DNA from: an uncultured Archangium sp.
GTDB lineage: Bacteria > Myxococcota > Myxococcia > Myxococcales > Myxococcaceae
Direction: 5' to 3'
DNA: 5,136 bases
NCBI GenBank assembly: GCA_946479335.1
Contig: CAMLFP010000397.1
Coordinates: 1-5,136 of the forward strand
The position numbers and the translations under genes are program-made. This document shows positions 1 to 5,136 of this stretch, in pieces; positions within the stretch are counted from its first letter, which is position 1; every line of letters begins with the position of its first letter. The notes beneath the pieces were generated by a model. It saw only the letters and a program-made list of their open reading frames with translations, had not been told where the DNA came from and ran no database searches.

Positions 1-33
1 GCGATGTGACGCGGCGGCCGCTACTCAACGACC

Positions 34-297
34 ATGGAGATCGACCATCTGACGGGCGCCGAGATCCCGGTGCTGCATTGCGCGTTTCGGGTCACCGACG
101 CGGAGTTCGACGCCATCCTGGCGCGGCTCCAGCGGTTCGGCGTCGCGTACCGGAGCACGCCCACGGGCCCCGACGATTTCCGCATCAACACGTGGTTCGG
201 CGGGCGCGGCGTGTACTGGCGTGAGCCCGGCGGTCACGCGTGGGAGGCGTTGACCGCCAGCTACGCGCACCAGAAGCAGATCACTTCCGCTTCTTGA
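34..297 (+). CDS. VOC (glyoxalase/bleomycin-resistance fold) protein, C-terminal half only
   Basis: The 87-residue product matches the second half of a vicinal oxygen chelate protein. Residues 11-20 form a strand containing H15 (HCAFRV), residues 22-36 a helix (DAEFDAILARLQRFG), and residues 56-77 the signature G-G-R-G-V-Y-W-R-E-P-G-G-H-x-x-E. In this superfamily H15 and E71 occupy positions that usually bind the metal. Family members are usually about 120-140 residues and begin with another beta-alpha-beta module, which is missing here. ATG 34 is the first start after an in-frame TGA at 7-9, and I see no Shine-Dalgarno sequence before it. The gene may be a remnant, may be broken by a frameshift just upstream, or may begin outside the window in another frame. 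The +3 frame is open from base 3 through 32. The substrate cannot be told. The 3' end overlaps the convergent lipoprotein gene. I am confident of the fold and unsure of the start and intactness. Confidence 0.6.
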   Translation: MEIDHLTGAEIPVLHCAFRVTDAEFDAILARLQRFGVAYRSTPTGPDDFRINTWFGGRGVYWREPGGHAWEALTASYAHQKQITSAS

Positions 298-850
298 GCG
301 GCTTCTTCGCGGTCGGCTCCGGCGCGATCTCACCGGTCATGTGGAATGAGAGTTCCCAATCGTTCCAGGTGCCGCCGGCCTCATCGGTGATGACGGGGCC
401 GAGCTCGGCGTCGAGCTTGAGCGTGTAGTCACGGCCCGACTTGAGCGGCTCGGACGGCGTGAGCACCCACGTCACACCATCGGCCTGCAGCGCGTCGTCA
501 GAGACCACGACCTTGTCGGTCCAGTCCATGAGCCGGAGCCGGAAGTCCTTCAGCCGCGCGGGCAGCGCGACGGTGAGCGCGACGACTTCTTCGACCTCCG
601 CGTTCGCCGTGATGGCGCTGACGCCGCCGTCTTTCTGCGACGCGGTGACGGTCGGCTCGAGGTTCGCGGGCGGCGGCGGGCCGGCGTCGACGAGCTCCAC
701 TGAAGCGTCCACGACACCGACCACCGCAGCGTCAGGCGCAACTGACGGAGCTGGGCAACCAGCCATGAGCACGAGCGATCCAAGGACAACTCCCCTCGGA
801 AACCATACCAAACAACGTCGAATAATAAGCGTTATGTAAACTAAGCACAT
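281..850 (-). CDS. Putative lipoprotein with Ig-like C-terminal domain
   Basis: The N-terminal part has a hydrophobic stretch ending in a lipobox (LVLMAGC), so the protein should be lipidated at that Cys and anchored to a membrane by the Lgt/LspA pathway. After the Cys comes a low-complexity Ala/Val/Asp/Pro linker (including DAGPPPP). A beta-rich segment of about 110 residues follows, with the pattern L-x-S-G-R-D-Y-T-L-K-L, then I-T-D-E-A-G-G-T-W and a closing L-S-F-H-M strand, as in bacterial Ig-like domains of surface proteins. The tail is strongly basic (KKPLKKRK). Two starts are possible. ATG at 850 gives 189 residues with Cys at 32. TTG at 811 gives 176 residues with Cys at 19, a more normal signal peptide that leaves the AT-rich 811-850 DNA as promoter. 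Neither has a clear Shine-Dalgarno sequence. The gene diverges from the MopE-type operon and converges on the VOC fragment. No specific function is recognisable. Confidence 0.72.
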   Translation of the reverse strand: MCLVYITLIIRRCLVWFPRGVVLGSLVLMAGCPAPSVAPDAAVVGVVDASVELVDAGPPPPANLEPTVTASQKDGGVSAITANAEVEEVVALTVALPARLKDFRLRLMDWTDKVVVSDDALQADGVTWVLTPSEPLKSGRDYTLKLDAELGPVITDEAGGTWNDWELSFHMTGEIAPEPTAKKPLKKRK

Positions 851-860
851 GTTGGTTTTC
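811..860. promoter_or_regulatory. AT-rich island, probable promoter region of the divergent genes
   Basis: Only 17 of these 50 bases are G or C, in a window where coding DNA is strongly GC-rich. The segment lies at the head of the leftward lipoprotein gene. Read on the minus strand it contains TATTAT (827-822), a good -10-like hexamer, but no convincing -35 at 16-18 bp. TTTACA (840-835) is also present but only 7 bp from TATTAT. On the plus strand TATGTA (833-838) is a weaker -10 candidate for the rightward genes. The promoter role is inferred from composition and position. If the lipoprotein starts at TTG 811, this island is entirely non-coding and its transcript would have almost no leader. 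Confidence 0.35.
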
Positions 861-900
861 GAGGCGGTTGATAGCACTCCAGCCTCTGTCACCGGGCCGT

Positions 901-930
901 CGCTTGACCGCGTCTGGCGTTTCCGAGTTT
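901..930 (+). promoter_or_regulatory. Upstream element shared by the two paralogous lipoprotein genes (copy 1)
   Basis: CGCTTGAC (901-908) and GAGTTT (925-930) precede the GTG start at 944. The same two words in the same order and at nearly the same distances occur before the second paralogue (3140-3147 and 3163-3168, start 3180). TTGACC at 904 resembles a sigma-70 -35 box, but no good -10 lies 16-18 bp downstream. The match is either leftover homology from the gene duplication or a conserved control site, and the sequence alone does not decide between them. Confidence 0.35.
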
Positions 931-934
931 GAGG
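931..934 (+). promoter_or_regulatory. Shine-Dalgarno GAGG supporting GTG start at 944
   Basis: GAGG is followed by nine bases and then GTG at 944, which is normal ribosome-binding spacing. The longer reading frame opens at TTG 929, but that codon overlaps the GAGG itself, so it is unlikely to be the start. The second paralogue also begins GTG-CGC followed by a Leu codon two codons later, which supports 944 by homology. Confidence 0.6.
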
Positions 935-943
935 CGCGCCCAA

Positions 944-3100
944 GTGCGCTCCCTCGCCGTCGCTGCCCTCTTCTGCGTCGTCGCCGTCACCGGCTGCGAT
1001 TGCAAGCCTCAGAAGCTCAAACAATGCACGCCGGAGATCTGCGACGACCTCGACAACGACTGCGACGGCGAGATCGACGAAGACCTCCCCGTTCTCAAGT
1101 GCGGCGTCGGCGTCTGCGCCCGCGAGATCTCCAGCTGCAACAACGGCGTTCAGGTGTCGTGTCAGCCGGGAGACCCGGTCGCGGAGGTCTGCAACGGCCT
1201 CGACGATGACTGTGACGGCGACTCCGATGAAGGCCTCGGTGAGCCGGTCACCTGCGGCGCCGGCGCGTGCGCCAGGACCGTCATCGCCTGTGCCGATGGC
1301 GTCGGCGCGACCTGCGTGCCTGGCGCTCCCGGCGACGAGGTCTGCAACCGCCTCGACGACGACTGCGATGGAGAAACCGACGAGACCCTCGACCTGCCGG
1401 TCACCTGCGGCGTCGGCGCGTGCCTCTCAACGGTCTCCGCGTGCTTCGACGGCGCGGCCCAGCAATGCACGCCCGGCGCGCCCACCGACGAGGTCTGCAA
1501 CGGCGTCGATGACAACTGCGACGGCGCGACCGACGAAGGCCTCGACGTGACGCTCAACTGCGGCACCGGCGCGTGCGCGCGCACCGTGTCTGCGTGCAGC
1601 GGCGGCGCTCCGGCGACGTGTGAGCCCGGCCTGCCCGGCACCGAGATCTGCAACGGCCTCGACGACAACTGCGACGGCACCGCCGACGAGGCGCTCAACA
1701 ACATCGTCAGCTGCGGCCTCGGCGCCTGCGCGCGGTACATCTCGAGCTGTTCGAACGGCATCCCCGGGAACTGCGTGCCCGGCATGCCGACCACCGAGAT
1801 CTGCAACGACCTCGACGACGACTGCGACGGCACCGCCGATGAAGACTACGTGTGCGGCGCCCCGACGGTGATCTGCCCGCCCACCGTCTACGCGACGGTC
1901 GGTGAGCCGGTGTCGGTGACCGCGAACGCCTCGGGAGTTCCGGCCTCGAACATGGGCTGGTCGATCTCCTCGCGCCCGGCGCCGCAGGTGTTGCCCGACG
2001 GCGGCACGGCGACCTCCTCGGCCACCAACAGCCCCACGCTCGGCGCGTCGACGACCTTCACGCCCGATCTGCGCGGCAACTACACGCTGACCTTCAACGC
2101 CTTCACGCCGGCCAGCGGCTTCACCACCTGCAACACGCTGGTCTCGATGGACACCTGCGACACGCCGCCGCCGCCGCCCGCGTCGACCGCCTGCAGCACC
2201 AGTTGGGATGGCCGGCCGATCATCGAGCTCGCCAGCGCGGTGCTGCCCAACGAGCACTACGAGCTGAACATCGCGGGTGAATCGACCCTGCGCGCGACGG
2301 CCACCCCGTACCAGACGTACCTGCGCCCGGCGTCGCGCATCGCGGCGGGCGGCGCCATCCCCGGGGTCGACACCACGCTCGAGCTGCGCCGCTGCGTTGA
2401 CGGCGGCGCGCGGTGCTGTTCATCGCCGACCATCATCCACGTCAACGTGGTCGAGGCGTGCAGCATCCCCGTGTCGCCGAGCGCCGCGAACGTGGTGATC
2501 AGCGAGTACATCGTGGCCGGCGCCTCCAGCCCCGGCGCGCAAGAAGGTGAAGCCATCGAGTTCACCAACCTCTCGAACTGCCCGGTCTCGCTCGACGGCT
2601 ACCACTTCGCGTACCGCAACTCGTCGGCCAGCTCCGGCAGCTACCGGTGGATGAACTTCGGCCCGCAGGAGATCATCCCCCCGCGCGGCGTGTACGTCGC
2701 CATTCGCGATCGCGCGGCGGCGCCGTCGGCGTGCACCGCGTCGCTCGATCAGATGACGGAGAGCGCGGGCCTGTACGGGCTCAAGATCTCGTCGCTGGCG
2801 ATGGAGGGCCCGAACCTCCAGAGCGGCTGGTTCAACAACACCGGCGGCGGGCTGAGCAACCTGCAGATCGCGCCGGGCACGGTGGTCGACGCCGCGTCGC
2901 TGGGCTTCGCGAACCCCATCACCGAGGTGGCGCCGTACACCGGCTACGCGGTCTGCCACGGCGCCGGGTACAACGCGGTGAACTCCTGCGGCGACATCAC
3001 CTCTGCCTCGCGCGTCGACTTGAGCCCCAACCAGCTCGGCCGCCTCTGGCACCCGTGCGACAACCTCACCTCGCCGGTCCCCGCGTGCGTGCGCGATTGA
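944..3100 (+). CDS. MopE-repeat lipoprotein with lamin-tail-like domain (long paralogue, six repeats)
   Basis: The product has 718 residues. Residues 1-18 are a lipoprotein signal (hydrophobic core, lipobox VTGC), and the mature protein starts Cys-Asp-Cys. Residues 31-300 hold six repeats of about 51 residues, each opening with E-[VI]-C-N-G-L-D-D-D-C-D-G-x-x-D-E and carrying about six Cys. This is the putative metal-binding motif named after copper-binding MopE, and its D-x-D-x-D-G core also resembles a calcium loop. Residues 305-404 look like an Ig/PKD-like beta domain (FTPDLRGNYTLTF). Residues 405-506 are a module bounded by Cys that contains SWDGRPII and TYLRPASR; I cannot assign it. Residues 516-645 resemble a lamin-tail domain (NVVISEY, EAIEFTNLSNCPVSLDGY, IPPRGVYVAI). 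The C-terminus contains NQLGRLWHPCD and ends VPACVRD. No MYXO-CTERM anchor is present. A cell-envelope, disulfide-rich structural or metal-binding role is inferred. The bound metal and any partner are unknown. Confidence 0.88.
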   Translation: MRSLAVAALFCVVAVTGCDCKPQKLKQCTPEICDDLDNDCDGEIDEDLPVLKCGVGVCAREISSCNNGVQVSCQPGDPVAEVCNGLDDDCDGDSDEGLGEPVTCGAGACARTVIACADGVGATCVPGAPGDEVCNRLDDDCDGETDETLDLPVTCGVGACLSTVSACFDGAAQQCTPGAPTDEVCNGVDDNCDGATDEGLDVTLNCGTGACARTVSACSGGAPATCEPGLPGTEICNGLDDNCDGTADEALNNIVSCGLGACARYISSCSNGIPGNCVPGMPTTEICNDLDDDCDGTADEDYVCGAPTVICPPTVYATVGEPVSVTANASGVPASNMGWSISSRPAPQVLPDGGTATSSATNSPTLGASTTFTPDLRGNYTLTFNAFTPASGFTTCNTLVSMDTCDTPPPPPASTACSTSWDGRPIIELASAVLPNEHYELNIAGESTLRATATPYQTYLRPASRIAAGGAIPGVDTTLELRRCVDGGARCCSSPTIIHVNVVEACSIPVSPSAANVVISEYIVAGASSPGAQEGEAIEFTNLSNCPVSLDGYHFAYRNSSASSGSYRWMNFGPQEIIPPRGVYVAIRDRAAAPSACTASLDQMTESAGLYGLKISSLAMEGPNLQSGWFNNTGGGLSNLQIAPGTVVDAASLGFANPITEVAPYTGYAVCHGAGYNAVNSCGDITSASRVDLSPNQLGRLWHPCDNLTSPVPACVRD
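1034..1843 (+). repeat. Six coding tandem repeats, period 150-153 bp
   Basis: Copies start at the Glu codon at 1034, 1184, 1337, 1490, 1643 and 1796, so the intervals are 150, 153, 153, 153 and 153 bp and always keep frame. The last copy is cut to its 16-residue core. Each full unit reads E-[VI]-C-[ND]-x-[LV]-D-[DN]-[DN]-C-D-G-x-x-D-E, then C-G-x-G-x-C, a further x-x-C and C-x-P-G. The nucleotide match is strongest over the acidic loop. Such an array can gain or lose whole units by recombination without breaking the gene. Confidence 0.9.
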
Positions 3101-3139
3101 TCACCCGCTGAGACGGAAAAGCACCCCACTCCGCGGCGC

Positions 3140-3174
3140 CGCTTGACGGGCGCGCACCCCGGGAGTTTCTCCCG
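3140..3174 (+). promoter_or_regulatory. Gap before second paralogue: shared element (copy 2) and RBS hairpin
   Basis: CGCTTGAC (3140-3147) and GAGTTT (3163-3168) repeat the pair of words found before the first paralogue. GGGAG (3161-3165) is the only Shine-Dalgarno-like string before the GTG at 3180, but it sits 14 bases away, which is long. It pairs with CTCCC (3169-3173) across a TTT loop, and C3160-G3174 extends this to a 6-bp stem ending 5 bases before the start codon. If it forms, the hairpin would mask the ribosome site. No U-tract follows, so I do not call it a terminator. The rest of 3101-3179 shows nothing else I can support. Confidence 0.35.
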
Positions 3175-3179
3175 CGGCC

Positions 3180-4724
3180 GTGCGCGGTCTCTCGCTGTTC
3201 ATCGCTTTGCTGTTCGCCGGTTGCGACTGCGGCGGCTCACACCTCCAGCACGTGTTGGACGCCGGGTGTGTCGAAGAGCTCTGCAACGGCCTCGACGATG
3301 ACTGCGACGGCGTGGTCGACAACCTCGGCTTCACGTCGTGTGGCGTCGGTGGCTGCGCGCGCACGGTGCCGCTGTGCACCGCCGGCGTCGCGCAGTCATG
3401 CACGCCTGGCGGCCCGACCGTGGAGGTGTGCGACGACATCGACAACGACTGCGACGGGCAGACCAACGAAGACGGCGTCTGTGAGTCGAACCACGGGCCG
3501 CTCGCGATCTGCTACGGCGCGCAGTCGGGCTCCATCGGCGTGCCGGTGCAGCTGAGCGCCACGGCGTTCGCGACCTCCGGCACCATCGTGTGGACGCAGT
3601 GGTCGGTGGTGATCCGCCCGTTGGGGTCCTCCGCGGAGCCACAGCCCGCTGACGTCGCCGAGACCACGTTCACGCCCGACGTCGGCGGGAGCTACACGCT
3701 CGCGTATTGCGTTCGCGACGATCGCGACGTGACCACCTGCTGCTCGCTCAGCCTGAGCGTCAACAGCTGCAGCGTCCCCCCGGAGAGGCCGATGGTCTCG
3801 ACCTGCGGCACGAGCTGGGACGGCCGCCCCATCATCCAGTTCGACCCGGTGCCGGTGGGCGTGCGCTACCTCTTCACGCAGCCGGGCGACTCGCAGGTGC
3901 TGGCGGAGGCGACGGAGGGCGACACCTACCTCCGCCCTGCACTTCGCGTCGCCGTCGGAGGCCCGCCCCCGGGCATGGATCTCGGATTCGAGGTACGGGC
4001 GTGCGCGGCGGGCGGCGGCGTGTGCTGCTCTGACCCCACGCCGGTGCACGTGCGGGTGATCGAGGCGTGCGACACGCCGGTGCCGCCGACCAGCGCGAAC
4101 CTGGTGCTCAGCGAGTACGTCGTCGACGGTGAAGGCGCGTGCCCCAACCTGGCGTCGTGTCAGGCGGGTGAAGCGGTGGAACTCACCAACCTCTCCAACT
4201 GCCCGCTCGCGCTCAACGGCTACCACTTCGCGTACCGCAACGCGGCGGGCACGACCTCCAGCGCCCGGTGGATGAACTTCGGCGTGGGCGACGTGATCCC
4301 TCCGCGCGGGGTGTACGTCGCGATCCGCGGTGAACCGTACGCGCCGACCTGTGCCGCCTCGCTGGCCGCGACGCCGGAGAGCGATCAGCTCTTCGGGCTC
4401 CACACCTCGACCCTGGCGATGCAGGGCGCGCACCTGTCGAGCGGCTGGTTCAACAACGCGGGCGGCGGGATCAGCGTGATGCAGGTCGCGCCAGGGCACG
4501 TCGCCACCACCGCGCAGCTCAACTTCGGCCACCCGGTGACGCAGATCGCGCCGTACCTCGGGAACACCGCGGTCTGCGCGGGCACCGGCTTCGACGCGCT
4601 CAGCACGTGCGGCGACTTCCCGTCCACGCAGCCCACGACGCTGCTGCAGCCCAACCAGCTCGGGAGGCTCTGGCACCCGTGCGACGCAGTGGCCAACCCG
4701 GTGCCGGCCTGTGTACGAGACTGA
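3180..4724 (+). CDS. MopE-repeat lipoprotein with lamin-tail-like domain (short paralogue, two repeats)
   Basis: The product has 514 residues and the same domain order as its upstream neighbour. Residues 1-14 are a short lipoprotein signal with lipobox FAGC, and the mature protein again begins Cys-Asp-Cys. Two MopE-type motifs lie at residues 33-48 and 82-97; the first ends D-N and the second N-E instead of the usual D-E. Residues about 100-197 are Ig/PKD-like (TTFTPDVGGSYTLAYC). Residues 209-297 are the same unassigned module (TSWDGRPII, TYLRPALR, VCCSDPTPVHV, ending EAC). From residue 307 comes the lamin-tail-like domain (ANLVLSEYVV, GEAVELTNLSNCPLALNGY, IPPRGVYVAI), then NQLGRLWHPCD and the ending VPACVRD. 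GTG at 3180 matches the start of the paralogue by alignment. An envelope location is predicted and function is unknown. It is probably co-transcribed with the flanking genes. Confidence 0.88.
   Translation: MRGLSLFIALLFAGCDCGGSHLQHVLDAGCVEELCNGLDDDCDGVVDNLGFTSCGVGGCARTVPLCTAGVAQSCTPGGPTVEVCDDIDNDCDGQTNEDGVCESNHGPLAICYGAQSGSIGVPVQLSATAFATSGTIVWTQWSVVIRPLGSSAEPQPADVAETTFTPDVGGSYTLAYCVRDDRDVTTCCSLSLSVNSCSVPPERPMVSTCGTSWDGRPIIQFDPVPVGVRYLFTQPGDSQVLAEATEGDTYLRPALRVAVGGPPPGMDLGFEVRACAAGGGVCCSDPTPVHVRVIEACDTPVPPTSANLVLSEYVVDGEGACPNLASCQAGEAVELTNLSNCPLALNGYHFAYRNAAGTTSSARWMNFGVGDVIPPRGVYVAIRGEPYAPTCAASLAATPESDQLFGLHTSTLAMQGAHLSSGWFNNAGGGISVMQVAPGHVATTAQLNFGHPVTQIAPYLGNTAVCAGTGFDALSTCGDFPSTQPTTLLQPNQLGRLWHPCDAVANPVPACVRD
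3276..3470 (+). repeat. Two coding MopE-type repeats, period 147 bp
   Basis: The Glu codons opening the two motifs are at 3276 and 3423, 147 bp (49 residues) apart. The motifs read E-L-C-N-G-L-D-D-D-C-D-G-V-V-D-N and E-V-C-D-D-I-D-N-D-C-D-G-Q-T-N-E, with C-G-V-G-G-C-A-R-T-V between them, as in the units of the long paralogue. Only one full unit plus a final core remains. Confidence 0.85.
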
Positions 4725-4726
4725 TC

Positions 4727-5089
4727 ATGCACAAGGTGAACCTCGCCGAGGCCTTCGCGACCTTCGCTGATCACTGGAACCCGCGCGTCGCCGGGCAGAT
4801 CAACGACTTCCAGGTGAAGGTGGTGAAGCTCAAGGGCGCGTTCGACTGGCATCACCACGACGTCGAAGACGAACTCTTCCTCGTGGTGTCGGGCCGCATG
4901 CGCATGGGGCTGCGCGACGGCGACATCGAGGTGGGGCCTGGCGAGTTCATCGTCGTGCCGCACGGCGTGGAGCACCGCCCCGAAGCGCTCACCGAGGAGT
5001 GTCACGTGCTGCTGCTCGAGCCGGGCACGACGCTGAACACCGGCAACGTCGTCACCGAGCGCACACGCCGGGAGTTGAAGCCGCTGTAA
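4727..5089 (+). CDS. Single-domain cupin protein
   Basis: The 120-residue product is a complete small cupin. Cupin motif 1 is H42-x-H44-x4-E49-x6-G56 (in WHHHDVEDELFLVVSG) and motif 2 is G72-x5-P78-x-G80-x2-H83 (in GEFIVVPHGVEH). H42, H44, E49 and H83 are the expected metal ligands, so a bound divalent metal is likely. The Asn that often ends motif 2 is Ala here. No signal peptide is seen, so it should act in the cytoplasm, unlike its exported neighbours. Proteins of this size and pattern are often named mannose-6-phosphate isomerase-like, but they lack the rest of that enzyme, and I would not assign a reaction. ATG 4727 lies 2 nt after the upstream stop and has only a weak GAG (4717-4719) as ribosome site, which suggests translational coupling. 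A longer in-frame start at 4607 lies inside the upstream gene and adds non-cupin sequence, so I reject it. Confidence 0.88.
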   Translation: MHKVNLAEAFATFADHWNPRVAGQINDFQVKVVKLKGAFDWHHHDVEDELFLVVSGRMRMGLRDGDIEVGPGEFIVVPHGVEHRPEALTEECHVLLLEPGTTLNTGNVVTERTRRELKPL

Positions 5090-5136
5090 CGCGCTCCAGA
5101 TATCGGGTTGCCGAGGCGCACGCTCGGGAGCAAGAC

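Noticed and set aside
868..896. TTGATA (868-873) as a sigma-70 -35 box for the rightward genes
   Set aside because: The hexamer is good, but the expected -10 position (about 891-896) reads ACCGGG, so no promoter can be called.
1162..1833. Minus-strand open frame with a repeated Ser/Pro/Gln pattern
   Set aside because: Its repeats are the antisense image of the plus-strand MopE repeat array; no start signal or independent family match.
1034..1843. CRISPR-like array from regularly spaced repeats
   Set aside because: The 153-bp period keeps the reading frame and encodes a known protein motif; repeats and spacers are far too long for CRISPR.
1427..2257. Minus-strand open frame of 276 residues
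   Set aside because: Arg/Gly/Val-rich composition without motifs, fully inside the long paralogue; a GC-driven shadow.
3046..3061. TGGCAC-containing string resembling a sigma-54 site
   Set aside because: The -12 TTGC half is absent and the bases encode the conserved LWHPCD peptide.
3396..4676. Long minus-strand open frame (426 residues) antisense to the short paralogue
   Set aside because: It is Arg/Ala/His-rich with no domain pattern and mirrors the GC-rich third positions of the real gene; an antisense shadow.
4385..5005. Minus-strand open frame spanning the end of the short paralogue and the cupin
   Set aside because: It overlaps two well-supported plus-strand genes and shows no recognisable domain.
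5111..5127. CCGAG/CTCGG hairpin after the cupin gene as a terminator
   Set aside because: The stem is only 5 bp with a 7-base loop and no T-tract follows; such stems are common by chance in GC-rich DNA.

Overview
GC-rich DNA (most third codon positions are G or C, with many GTG/TTG starts) carrying secreted, cysteine-rich lipoproteins with MopE-type repeats built on the pattern E-[VI]-C-N-G-L-D-D-D-C-D-G-x-x-D-E. This combination is typical of Myxococcota and related former Deltaproteobacteria. That assignment is inferred from protein style only, as no rRNA or housekeeping gene is present.

Layout: (1) 34-297 (+), the C-terminal half of a VOC/glyoxalase-fold protein with no recognisable N-terminal half in frame. 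(2) 281-850 (-), a small lipoprotein with an Ig-like C-terminal domain, which converges on the VOC fragment and overlaps it by 17 bp. (3) 851-943, a divergent intergenic region, next to an AT-rich island at 811-860 in otherwise GC-rich DNA. (4) 944-3100 (+), a 718-residue lipoprotein with six 51-residue MopE-type repeats, an Ig/PKD-like domain, an unassigned cysteine-bounded module, and a lamin-tail-like domain. (5) 3101-3179, a short gap with a small hairpin in front of the next gene. (6) 3180-4724 (+), a tandem paralogue of gene 4 with only two repeats. (7) 4727-5089 (+), a one-domain cupin starting 2 nt after the stop of gene 6. The last 47 bases contain no gene I can identify.

Working together: genes 4, 6 and 7 run in one direction and are tightly packed, so they probably form a transcription unit of two surface or periplasmic lipoproteins plus a cytoplasmic metal-binding cupin. 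The two lipoproteins share domain order, C-terminal sequence up to the stop codon and parts of their upstream DNA, so they arose by tandem duplication. Their main difference is the number of metal-binding-type repeats, and the 204-residue length difference equals four repeat units. I see no tRNA, rRNA, CRISPR, insertion sequence or phage gene. The most noteworthy content is the paralogue pair and its unassigned module, not a recognisable defence or biosynthetic system.
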